From: Zonotrichia leucophrys gambelii
Taxonomy: Eukaryota; Chordata; Aves; Passeriformes; Passerellidae
Reading direction: 5' to 3'
Length of the DNA stretch: 64,000 nt
Assembly: GCF_028769735.1 (NCBI RefSeq)
Contig: NC_088171.1
Coordinates: forward strand, 68,279,216 to 68,343,215
In this document: positions 14,201 to 27,115 of the stretch, one piece after another
Layout of the letters: each line of letters begins with the position of its first letter
Numbering within the stretch: position 1 is the first letter of the stretch
Translations under genes and position numbers: made by a program
Notes under the pieces: generated by a model
What the model was told of the DNA's origin: nothing
The model's database searches: none
What the model saw: only the letters and a program-made list of their open reading frames with translations

Positions 14201-17162
14201 ATAGAACCTTAAAGGGTTCCAGCTTTATATAACTGATCTTTTTTTCTTGAACACATTCAGAATTATTTGGTATCTCCTCTCTACATTGTAAAAGAAGAGT
14301 TTTTCTTCCCTTGCCTCTCCACCCAGGTTACCAGAATGACTGATGGTCACCAAAAATAAAACTTGCTAACTTGCCCACCCATAAAAATGACACTTCTGGA
14401 AACTGTAATTTATAGAAGTACAAGCAGCAGATGGATGCATTCCAGTTTAAATATCTGAATCAGAGCCTAAAGGGCCAGTAGTTATAAAATGGTCTTAATT
14501 TCATATAAACAGAGCAATCAATGAGCAATCAACAACACAGTAAGTATAAAATCCCAGTTTTGTCATGTACCATCAAAAGTTTTTAATAAATTCATCTTGG
14601 CTTCTTTCTACTGACAAATACAGGTAGTTGGGAAAAAATGGCTCTAAAAGTATGATATCTACCTGCTTAAAAAAAATTCCTTCCAAAGGACATGGAACAA
14701 TGAAGTGGAATTATTTAAGCCACACTGGAAAAAAATTAAATGCATGAAATCTTTGCTGATGCTGGCATCAGGTTACTTCAGTTCCCACTCTAAGTCAGGA
14801 ACATCGAGTTTTTCCAAGACATCAGTCCTGCCGGCAAGATCCAACCAGCCTGCTGTCAGACAGGTGAAACAGACTGACTGTTCTCTCCCATATTACACCA
14901 GAAATCAACTTGTGTCAACTCAATCAAGGGTGTTTGGTTTTGCTTTTGAGCTCTGTATCTACTCTAAGGGTGTGAATCTAATTATTTGGTCTTATTGTAG
15001 TATGCTAGGAGGAGTTTTGCTTCAATAATTCTGCTGGTTTTCTTGGCAGGCTTGGAAAATCAAGAAACTTCTGTGAACAAAGCAAACAAATGCACAAACC
15101 AAACCAGATGCTCTTGGTGCACAGTAGATGAGAGTTTTCAGCTACCTAGACATCCTTAATTATTTTTAGCAAATAAGTCATCTGGATAAAGCTGTTTGTT
15201 GTAGTAAAGGTTGTGCATTCCTCTGTTGAGGTAATCTCATCTTGGAGCACTCAGCATTTCATTGACAAAATAAATAGAGTATTTTTTTCTTGCAGCTACT
15301 AAAAAGAAAGTGAAGTCATGAAGAGAACCCAAAACCATCTTTTTCTGCAGCACCTACAGTAGCCAATAAAAGGAGGTTTTCAGGTTTTTCATGCCACTTG
15401 TAAGATATTCTGTTACTGCTAAGCAATGGCAGAGAGCTCTCTTGTTGCAAGAAGCAGCAGACCCTTGGTCAGCCAAGACCCTTTAGCCCTGAATATTCAA
15501 GAATCAGCTTTTAAAAAGTACTTATGTTTATTTATTATCTTATATAAGAAGGGATTATGATGACTGTAAGACACAAGGCTACTTGCGTTACACAGCAGTC
15601 ATCAGTGCCTGGTGCACATTCATCCCCCAGGCTGTGGTATATTTGTATCTAGGAATTTATTTTGGGATCACCAGAGAACTCTCAAGAATTTCCACAAAAA
15701 ACTTTCTACAGAAATGCTGCTTCACATCTCACTCTGTTTATGGTCTGTCTTGCTGTGAGGGTAAAAGTTTAGTTCCAAATGCAAATCACAGACTGTAAAT
15801 ATCAGAAGGTGCTAGATGTGTCATCAGAAGGGAACCTCTAATAGCAACCATCAGTAGGAAGCACAAACCCAGTTTGCTAAAAATTCTGTATTCACATCTG
15901 ATGATGACATTTTTATATAGTGCCATCAGTGATGCTCTGAATGGGTACAGTTTGACAGGTGCATATCTTTGATTCTAGTGATACTATATTTTAAGAGTGA
16001 TGTATATAGTAAGATATAGTTTCACAATGTAAATATATTACCTACATATGCTTTGCCTCAAAAAAACCCTACTATTTTATTTTTTATACAGCACCTCATG
16101 TTTCAAGGAATGGAAAACAATTTGATATGAAATCACAAGCATTCTTTTTAAAATCAAAGTACTTTGAATACTTTCAGGAACAGAATACAGTCACTTAAGT
16201 GCAGATTCTGGCTTGACCATGCACACCTGAGGCAGGAACTCCAAAAGGCAAATGGTTTGGCTGCAGTGGTGGGGTGGGGAGGCCGTGTGTTTGTGTGTTT
16301 TCTGCAGGTGTGCACATGGGGAATGTGGACTACAAAAAAACATATCCTATTCTGTCAAACCACTTCAAATTGCATAGAGTATTTTCCATGTAGTGTAATG
16401 CTTGAGCAATCAAATTTGCATCAGATGGCCCACTCTGCTAATTGTTGAAGCATATATTGGAATATTTCCACAGCTCAAAACATCTTTGACACATACAGAA
16501 AATACAGCAAGAGCTGCATTTCTCCACTGTATTTTGGAATTGCAGTAATTTCCCCTGGAATGGGAAAAGCAGATACCCAATTCTCAAATTGGGTAATTAA
16601 CTACTGTTCACCTCTTGCTAGTGACAGTTACCACAAAGGAGGAGCTTTATAGTACTAATGAAAGATTAGAGAAATGAAATTTTAAACACCCTCACAAAAT
16701 TGCAGGGCTGAACAAATGAACTGTACAAGGAAAAGAGTTTGAGCTGAACCTTGCTTTCAGGATGCATAAGCCCTCTCTTTTGGTTCAGAAATTCCAACTT
16801 AGTCATCTCAGAAAGAAGTATGAGCTGCAGGACAGTAAAATCACTGAGTTCTTTATATCAGGATCAAACAACTAAGATTCTCTTCCCCATCAAAGACTCA
16901 TAACATGCACAACCTTGCCTAAAATCTCAGCTACAAGTTCTGCAGAGAATTAAAGCACCAGTTATGGTGAAGGTCTATCCCCCATTTTCTAACTTCTCAT
17001 GGCAAATACAGTGCACTAAGCAGCAAAACTGCCCACAAGGAAAGTAAAGTCTAATGACAATAAGAGAGGGATGGTCCCAGAACTAAGCTTAGGGATGAGT
17101 TTTGAAGATAACCCCTGGATCAATCTCCTTTAGAAATTAATACAAGCTTTACTTCTGTACTT
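11273..17162. other. Noncoding stretch, nothing recognised
   Basis: AT-rich sequence with A and C excess on the + strand. The ORFs present (up to 107 codons at 14705-15028, +) show no recognisable domains. An (AAAC)n run lies at about 13971-13992. No transposon was recognised. Confidence 0.5.
13971..13992. repeat. (AAAC)n repeat
   Basis: About five AAAC units in an A-rich tract, read directly from the sequence. Confidence 0.85.
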
Positions 17163-17345
17163 CACAGAACTACAGGATCACAAAATAATTTCAGTTCAAA
17201 GAGACCACTGGAGGCATCCTAGTTCAAAACCCTGTCCGAAGAAGGTCACTCAGAGGGACTTTCCCTACTTGGATTTGAAAGTCTCCAGCAGAGCTTCAAC
17301 AACTTCTCTGGGCAACCTAATTATGGTCATTTGGATTTAGTGCTC
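17163..17345 (-). mobile_element. CR1 LINE fragment
   Basis: Starts with 'CACAGAACTACAGGATCACA' and continues through decayed versions of the antisense CR1 3' region ('GGATTTGAAAGTCTCCAGCA', 'TTCTCTGGGCAACC'). It is more diverged than the copies near 33-35 kb, so probably older. Confidence 0.65.
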
Positions 17346-20300
17346 TCCCTACCATGATTTCCTCATACAGAGAGATCCACACAAAACATCTGCTTGCTAA
17401 TACACAAAAGCTAACCTAGAGTATGCCTAAATGATGTTTTCAAAAAGGGAAAATTAGCAGATACTGTATGTGCAAAACTTGGGAAATATTAAAGGTTCAC
17501 AAGTCACACAAAAAGAAATCTCACACTTACATATCCACTTCTCAAATTTCAGAAACTGCACTTACTATTTACTTCTATCTACTTTGTCTACGCCTGACCT
17601 GTAGTACGTGTAAAGGTCCTACCTTTCCTTTTCTTTTTGCATCAGGCTACCAACACTACAAAAGTGAAATACTAACTGATTTTGAGCTCTTTTTAAAAAT
17701 TATTTATCACGTTATGGATTTTCATTCCAAACATCTAGAATATCTGTAATTCAGAATTTAGTTGTGGAAAGGTAGGTGTTATACCACAAAATCGGGAGAT
17801 TTTTCACTTTAATTAATTTCAGATGCCATATATCACAAATTGAGATGTTAATTAACACAGAAAAGTTGATAGGTTTATGAAGAGCTATTGTGTATACTTT
17901 CCCAGATGATGGCAACATGCTGACAGCTTTAAAGAAGTAGATGTGCTACTCTAAGGTTTATTGTCTAAGCAGCTTCCTCTCGCTGCAGCAATCTAACAGT
18001 TTACATTTACAGTTGATGATAACTTCTATTATGTTCCAATATTTGCTAATCATCTCAGAGACTGTGAAAAACAGCATCATTTGTCTCAAGCTCTCTCCTG
18101 CAGACACACTATTCTTCTAAAAGACAACATATGCAATGTTTTTTCTTAAAGCACCCATTCTCAGTTCTTTTAAAATATTTCAGATAGCACTATCCTATTT
18201 TCCTCTTCTTTAAGATGTGTCAGCCAACAGAACATAATTCATCCTCAGGTTTACAGTAAGCTTTCCTTTGCAAGCAGCAGAACTAGCAAAAGTTTATTTC
18301 CTCTGTGTTTGGAGGCAAAGTTAGTTTGCAGATTCAGTGGTAAGGGACAAATTCATCCTGCTACCTCTCTTTTGCCTATGGAGTTTACAGGGTTTATCTT
18401 CTTCAAAAAGCCCTTTATTCTCACACACCACCTGTACCTTGCTGTCTCTGGTGACCCAGACATTCTGTGTGAAATTTAACTGAAGTGGAAAAAAGAGGGC
18501 TGACAGCAGACGCACAAATACCATCTTGGAGACATAACTTCCTTAGGCCTTTATGCTTAAAACCTGACTATTTTTTTAGAAAAGTATTAAACTCAAGCTA
18601 ACAGTGTCTTCAAAAAGTGAGGGCAAAACATCACACCCAGCAACAGCTTAAGTGGAAGTAGCACTCTGGTTCTCAAAAATGATACAACTTTAAGTCTATT
18701 CTCACTGATAAAGGTCATTGCTAAAGCAATCTGCCTCTCTGGGGGCAGATGACACTTACATACATCCACTTCACTTCTCTCATATCATTCATCCCGGATA
18801 GTCCCTGCTTTCACCAGGCTGCAACACATTTAAGTGTGAACAGATTGATTAACAACCAGAAATCTGAAACAAGCTGCCACTGCATTTCACTATAGATGAG
18901 CACGGATTGCTGGAGAGACTTTGTGGAGTCAAACCATACGTGCACAGGGGGGCTGTGCAACACAAACTGCACATTTCAATACAGGCGCAGGATATCCTGG
19001 GCAGACGACAGAGTCATTGCTTTTTAAGGGTTTGCTTTTTCAAAAGTGTTGGGAGGTATGACAGCAAAGATGACTGGTTTTTCTGAAACAGTAGAAGCAC
19101 ACAAAAAAACAATACACACAGAAAAACACACAGAAACAATAAGCTATTTCAGAGCCAGAGAAGTTGATGAACTGACATATTCAAGCATAAGAAAACAAAT
19201 CCCAACTCCTAATCAGTAGAGGTCAGACAACTGTTTTTCAATTATATCCTAGAATTTCTTGTGGCAGTCATCAAACAGAAGGTTTGTGACAGAGTAAGAA
19301 AAGTTTTCCCAACTTGTATAATAATAACTTGATTTTTTAACTATGCTGTCTCAAAATATATAACAAGCAAGATAGGATATTTGCTTCACAATACATTAAG
19401 TAATACATTAAACAGAATTTTTCTAATTTTAATTCTGTCTGACACCAAAAAAATAGACTGTGTATATATTTTATTCGCCTGTTTCTCAGATTTGTACCTT
19501 AAAAACATCACTCCCCTTCTAAAAGGAGTTAATAATTTTGTAGTGAAACAAAGGCAAATGAGAAAAAACATTGGCTTACCAACATCCCTTTTCAATTGCA
19601 AATACAGAAGTAGCAATATAACCTCATTAAAGAGCAGCTAGAAACATATAAAACAAATAAATACTTGGATCACCTACTTAATTCCTTTTCTGTTGTTTGG
19701 ATCACTTCCTCAAGCACACAAAACACACAATACACTCCAAAATCATTGTAGATGATAAACAACACATCAGCATGGCCTAAGCATATGTCATGCTCATTTG
19801 AGAAGGCAATGTCTGCCACAAAAGGTTCTGCCTATGTTCTGTGTTATGTTGCAGTTGCTACAAAACATTTTCCTGTAAAGCAGTAGGGAAAATAACATCT
19901 AAAACCTCAGCATTTTGTTGGTATAGTATTTAGTGCTGCTTCAGTAACTCTCAAATGCCCTTGAGAACAAATAATCAAGGCTCCTTTTAATATTCTTTGA
20001 CACAGACCTAATTTTTCAGGTTAGTTTTCATTGACAGGTATGTAACTGACACCTCAGAGAATTTGTATTTATTGTGCTACAAACTGGGTGGAAACTACTA
20101 AGAGTATAAGCAAACCAAAGTGATAGATTTATGGCTAGTTACACAAACTGCTAAATTGAGAAAGCGTGGTCTTAGCTTATAAGCCTTTCTCCCTCGATTT
20201 TTATACCAGCTATTCCTATTTATGCTCCTAATCCATAAGAAGCCTGGTAGATTTCATAAACTTTTAGACTGTAAATCATTCAGACTCACATCAGGGTCTG

Positions 20301-23300
20301 CCAAAGCAAACAGGACACGCCTACGAGGAATCTCTGTGTCCAGTGCCAACATCCACAGCCAGCTCCCACCACCCCTCCTCTCCTGCCCCAAGCAGGACCT
20401 CAACTTCACCAGCTGCCCCAGCAAAGGCCCTGGGCCAGCTCACCTGATAACAAACAATACAGAAAGGAATAAGGTGATAGAAATCTGGTTCTAGCAGATT
20501 TCAAAGGGTAAAAACCCTGTTTTTACAAGGTAAAAACATTTCAAATGGTTCAGATAAGAAATTTAGCCATTCTCAACTATGACTGTCCAACAGCTTTGCC
20601 TACAAACTTGCCCTTAGCAGAGGAGTTTTCTCTGGCTGCTTCTCAAACTTGCATAAATGTAAAGGTATCCCAACATGAAGCTGCACTGTTTTACATAATT
20701 TTAAAAAAAATATTAAATGACAGCATTAATAGAGATGCCATCAATGTGATCCATGATAAAAATATACTCTATTGGATAATTAAACATTTGCTATTAGAGA
20801 ACCTCATTGCTCTGAGGCAAAGAGAACCTATCAAAACTGCATTTTTAACCCTTACTGTTAAATATAACATCTGGGGGACAGAAGGAATTAATGCATTTCA
20901 AAATTAGACATAGGATAAAGCTACAAGTTGCTCCTTTTTCCAGAATACAAAGATTTTCAATGACACAGAAACAGATCTGTTTTATGTGTAATGAATGAAA
21001 GATGAGCAGATTGGATCTTATCATTAGAAAGAAAGGAAGAAAAAGAGGTTTAGCATAAAATGTGTCCTTAAAATGGAGGTCCACCACTAGGAAAGTCAAT
21101 TGTGGGTACTTCTGCACTTGCCACATCATAGACACACAAATATATTGGTTTATGTAATTACCATCTCAGTAGGTAAGGAACTAGAAAAGCCAACATCCCA
21201 GCATTTCCCAAGCTTGCTACTAATTAAATCATATGCATACCAGTTCAATCCAAGGATGATCAAAGTTAATGAAAAAAAAAATTCAATTTAATTCAATGAA
21301 CTGTGGATTAGTTCCAGGCATCTAGCTGCTACTCCATCCTCTTTCTTCTTTATCACAAAGCACTCCAACAGTGTGAAAGGGAAGAGGACTCCATATGAGT
21401 CTACAGATTTTGTGATTTTGTATTTCCCCTCAGATCTGAATTTTAAATTAATTATTTGACAGTTGACTACATTACATAAAATTAAATAATCTTTTCCATG
21501 AAGGTGGATTAGAGGCTACTCCTGGTTTGGAAGGAAAACTGACTACTAATATTACTGTTACATCAATAGCTTTAAAAGATTTCAACTGTCTCTTTCATAC
21601 ACATACTCCTTCATTATAAATTTATTTGTGTCCCACTGTTCACCCCTGCAACAATATCTTGCCATATCTGAGCATGTAAAATGTTAGTCCAATGTACTAG
21701 AAATAGGGCACTAAATTTATAAGGCTTTCAAAGAAAGCAGAAAGACAAATTAATGTCATCTAAAGAAAAAAAAAAATCAATGCTCAGATCAAATATCTAT
21801 TTCTAGTTAAGATGTGTGCAATGTCACAACCAACAAACAACTTCAGTAAACTGGACATAACATTTATGAAACCTGAGTAGCCTTTGCTTCAATTCTTATT
21901 AACAATGTTTTATCACATTCTCTTTTTCACTAAATATTTGTATTAAAAATGATAATTTAATTTTAGCAGCTCAAAACTCATCTCCCAGTGCTCTCCAGGT
22001 GCTTTGTAGCCATGGTTTCAGCAAATGTCCTTTCACATCAGCCTAAAGGCTCTCATTTCTTTAGAACAGAGCTGGGCAGGAGTTGCTCTAAAATCTTTAT
22101 TTGGGAATTTAATATATGCATCACTTTTAATAGACACTGCATGATGTCTCAAATGCAATAAGTATCACACAGGAAATTAAATTAAAAAAAAAAAATCTTT
22201 CCTGTTCAAGAATGAACAGTCCATTAAATGAAAACTGAAGTTGTCAGCTTTCAACAGGAAGAATAGTATCTATGCCTGAAACTTCACATTCCATCTATAT
22301 AGGTTCTGCAGTACAGGGACATAAGCTTAAATGAAAAATGGTGTTTTGACATAGTTGCAATAACATTTATGTGTGCAGCACTGCCTAGTTGTCCACCTCA
22401 CATCTTTTGTTTTCTGAGACAGATTTCAAGCATTTCCTGTTGGAAAAGGCTTTTTTAATCATCAGCTCCTTCTACTTCATGTTGGAGAAACACACTAATA
22501 ACAATGGGAATGGACTGGTGCTACTACAATTTCCATTGCCCCAATCCAGGTGTCCTTCACTGTAGCTACTCAGAAGCCCTGGACAACTCTGCTGTGCCAC
22601 TGGGAACTTCATGAGCAGGGAGTCAGAGATGCAGGATTTTATTCCCATGCAAGGCGAAAACATCTCTCATGGAATCCTAAAATCCTGAATCAGAATGTGA
22701 AATGATCTCCCAGTACACTTGCCCCCTCTCTCTCAACCACTGTGTGAGATGGAAGAGATGTAAAGAGAGGGATGTCAGAAAATGATGACTGAAATCCTTA
22801 CCATCTTTCTCCTGTTTCTCTTTGACAGGGAAGTTTTCTGCAGAGCCACTTTTAGGCATCCAATTAAAACCAATGTTAGCAAGGCTTTTTTACTGGGTCC
22901 AGACATGTAAGAAATAGTCCTTAAACTCAGCCCTTGCCTGAGTATGGCACAGTTACAGGACAACAGACTTATAGTTTAAGATACAATGAGTAAAAACTGA
23001 GTCTTATAAATTTACCCACGTGCTAATAGTGCTCTTGAAAGAAAAAGAGATACTTATACTTTAAAACACTGCTATCAGCTCATTCTCCTTAATAAGAGCC
23101 CACTGTCTTTGAAATGCTAAATGGGACCTGCTAAGAAGTAAATTCTACTTGCTGCAACACCTTTTCTTTCATAACGTGAAAACTTTTACTGTTTTTGTAC
23201 AATTTCTTATCACTGAAGCTCTTTTCTATTGACTGAAACAGAAATCAACAACCAGATTTTTTTTTATTCTCCCACTTGTGTTAGTGACTTAGGCTGTTGT

Positions 23301-25140
23301 GTTCCCTAACTGTTATACTCTAGAAGCAGAAGACTCCCTCATCTCTCAAGAACTATTAACCCAAAGTTTTAAGCTAGAATTTAAAAAAATTTGCTATGTT
23401 ACAACAAACTAAATTTATTTAGAAACTTTGTATCATCATTTGCATTTGATCCCAAATCACATGGGCTGCAAACATGAGTAAAGCACTAAAAACAGAAACA
23501 AAAAAGAAGTATAGGGAAAAGCAGCTAGCCTACACAGGGTGCAGTATTGACTTGCATGTTGTAAAAGGAAAAAAATGAAAACAACTCGCCACACATCAGT
23601 TTCTAAATGACACAGTTCATTCCAACCCATTTAAGCTACGAAAAATGCTGGACTCCATGAACAGCAAAATTTGAAAACAATACAGGCAGCTCTGCCAGCA
23701 ACTCTCACACAATCACAGTATCTGTCTCAATACAGCTGGTCTCACAGCAAAACAAATTTCAGAAGGTAAAACAAAAATGAAGTAAGATTGCACTGCTAAA
23801 CATTTTCTGGTTGCTTTCCTTTGACCTGGTCTCCTTAGCAAACTTATTTACACTATTTACATATTTATTTTTTAACTACTTTGCTGTTATTTCCTTGATT
23901 CCAGCACTAAAATTTACCACAGGTGAATGGATAATGTACCCCTTCTAAATTCCACATGACCATCAAGCCTGTGTACTGCCTCCTCAGTCTTCCAATACAC
24001 TGCTGAGCTGCAAGATGAAAGACTTATTTTAAGGACAAGCTTTAAGACTTTAGGAAAGTCTTATTTTAAGACTCTTTTAAGCACAAGTGTACCCAAGAAG
24101 ACACTCAAGAATTAATTACCTAGCCAACCTCCATCAACCAGCTTAAAAACTTCACCTTGCATATTCTACAGTTATGAATGTATATGGGTTACAAAAAGAC
24201 AGAAAACCCGATTTGCAAAAATTCTACTTATATTATGAAACACCTTCTGTAACTACAGCTAAATAAATGTATTAACTATGTTTAAAGCCTAAGGGTAAAA
24301 AAGTAGTATTTTCCTTACAAATTCTTCAACTGCAACAACTGACACTGAATTATAAACAATACTGCTGATAAATATTCATGATAAATATAAGTCCCCTCAA
24401 TTTAAAGGTCTGCCTATTCAAATAAATATAAGTCAAATTTTAAAATGCATTTGCTCAATCTTATTATAATTTCCTGATACAGCTGTACTATGGTTTTGTT
24501 AAAATTTTAGAGCCTGGATTGATTCATATGTATTCAGGCAAACCTACCTCGTAACACTGTATTTGATTACATCTGAACATGACTGCCTTTACAGTATTTC
24601 AGAGGTGCTGACATCTCCAATAACTTGTAAAAGAAGAACCAGTTTCAAAATATTTTGTAGCAAGCAAAGCAATGCAAGCATGACTTAAAACAGATTCAAA
24701 CAGTGTCTTCATGCAGTCCTGGTACTACCAGATTTTAAAAAAGGCTTTAAGTATCACATTAAAATGAACAAGACTAGTGTTGCTAACTTCTTTCCTTGTC
24801 ATTAAAGCTAGAAAATAGGAAACACTTGAGTCCATGGCTCACAGCTCCCTAGGATAATGGGCTCCCAAGCAGCTTAATGTTTTAACATCTTTAATCTTCC
24901 TGGGGAACATCTCTGTAAGGCTTGCTAATGTTGATATACTTACTCTAGACAAAGCCCAGCTCAAAGAACAAAAGAAAATCTTTGTATGAAAAGCTTTGAG
25001 AAAGCCACATATTTTAATTATATCAGAGAACCCTTCTGTGACACCAGAAATTTGCAAGTCACACTTCCCTCCAGAACAAGCCTCAGTGAAAAAAACTTAA
25101 GACAGAACTCAGAATGCACATCTCAGACTATGGCACAGCA

Positions 25141-25197
25141 GTGTGTGTGTATATTTGTATATACATATAAATATATATATATGTATATATATATCTG
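25141..25197. repeat. TG/TA dinucleotide repeat
   Basis: A short TG run followed by an interrupted TA repeat ending in ATATATATATC. It is a compound microsatellite and likely to vary in length between individuals. Confidence 0.85.
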
Positions 25198-27060
25198 TTT
25201 AAGATTATACACATAAGTATTTCTTCATCCAGCCTTTAGATACCAAAGGCAACATCCTCTCATCCTGCATTCTGAGCCAAGACATCCACATTGACTAGGT
25301 GAAAGAAGATATGAAAGTCAGGGAAGTAAAGAAAATAACAACATGAAAGAATCAAGTTTTTATTATTAACAAAGAGTAAGATGTTATTATAGCTCAAGGT
25401 CACATATGACAAAACAATCTTCAGTTAATGCCACATCTGTTACATACTGAGAGAATCAAAATTAAAACATAATAATTGTTTTGGTTTGTTTTCTTTAAAA
25501 CCATCTGTAGAACTGCAGTTTGCCACATGCTGAAAGATTGTGTTCCACACAGGCCCAGCAGGGTTTGCCACTCAGGGTCAGGACTGGGACCCCAGGGGAC
25601 ACTGGGGTCAAATGAACTCCTAATACCAGGCAACAAAATAGGATTTGGTAGAATCTGCAATATCTCTTAAATTTAGTATATTAAAAAATTAATCCTTTCA
25701 ATAACAACTCAGGAAGTCTGACAAAGTAACTAGAATGAACATGGTGTTCCCACATACTTAGTTCAAGTCTATCCAGCAGAGTTTCTGTCTGTAGAATGAA
25801 CACTATATTGAGAATATAACCTACCACAACAGAACAGTGATACAATGGCAGTGTAAAAATAAGATACATTGCAAGTGGAAGTGGAGGGCGGAACAAGAAC
25901 CACAATCTGTGCAGGGAGGAAGAGGGACAGAAGGGAAACAGAAAAAGTTAACCTCTTTCAAGCCACATGTATATGTTTAGACAACATTCTTTTATAAAAC
26001 TGTACAAAGTTAGTGTGCCAACATAAAAAGCAAGCAGCTATTCTAAGTTCAACAAACCTATATACAGAGCCAATATTTAATTACCTCTTCAAAATGTGAT
26101 AATTTTACACATATAATGCCATATCTGTCCATTTTACAGTGCTGCTTTCCCATGGGAAGAGCTGGTGTAATGCACTATGCAATTTTCACACTGTAACTAA
26201 TTAGTATAATAAAATCAAAGTTAAAAAAATGTTTAAAAAAAGCTACGTTCAGAGTCAAAATAAGTAAGAAAGCAATTTTAAAAATTATGCAAATTCTCTC
26301 AAAAGTAAGAACACTCTCAGTTAAGGTCTTGAAAACTTACTTGAAAGTCAAATCAATTTTGAAATCCTATATACACACACACACAAAAAAGTATTATTAA
26401 ATCTGTGTGAGGACCTGATAATTGGCTCTCTTTATCTGTTTTCTCCGTTTTAGACGCAGCACATCTACTTCACCAGGAATCACTTCCAAAAAAGGAACAA
26501 GTTAAACAATAATTAAAATCAAGTGCATAAGCATTAATTAAAGGAAACAAAGCATGTGTACCGCCAGGTTAAAACAAACATGCAAACAAACAAAATGAAA
26601 CAACAGCAACACCAACAACAAAAATCCCCACAACCTGACCTTGGTCTAAACAAATACTAGGCTACAAAGCACACCTGAAAAAGTTAATCACAGAAATTGT
26701 AGAGCAAGGAGATACTTAATTCATGGTTAGAAACAGATGAACTCTCACTAATGTTCCCAGAACAGTACTTCAAACTATTTCTTCCCCCATTCCTCTTTCC
26801 CACCTTTCAGCAGAATGTAAACCCATTCCTATAGGAAAGTTGGCAGCTCTTCATAGGTCTGCATCCCCATCTAAACCAACACTCATTCCCAGTTGGAGAG
26901 AAGACACCAAACCTTATTAGGAGCCACTGGCACACACTGCCTTTCACTGATGCTGCCATGGGGCCAGTAGGTAACAGACTGGAAGATAATGGTGGGCTTT
27001 GTAAAGTCTTAACTATTGCCTCTCCAAAGCTTCCTGAGTTCATTCTCCATTCACCAGAGC

Positions 27061-27115
27061 ATCCCATCCCATCCCATCCCATCCCATCCCATCCCATCCC
27101 ATCCCATCCCATCCC
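27061..27115. repeat. (ATCCC)11 pentanucleotide repeat
   Basis: Eleven perfect ATCCC units, followed to about 27150 by degenerate units (GATCCTATCC and similar). The minus strand is (GGGAT)n, so at least four G-triplets separated by two bases are available and a G-quadruplex is possible. The G-rich strand would be the coding strand of a leftward FARS2 transcript. Confidence 0.95.
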
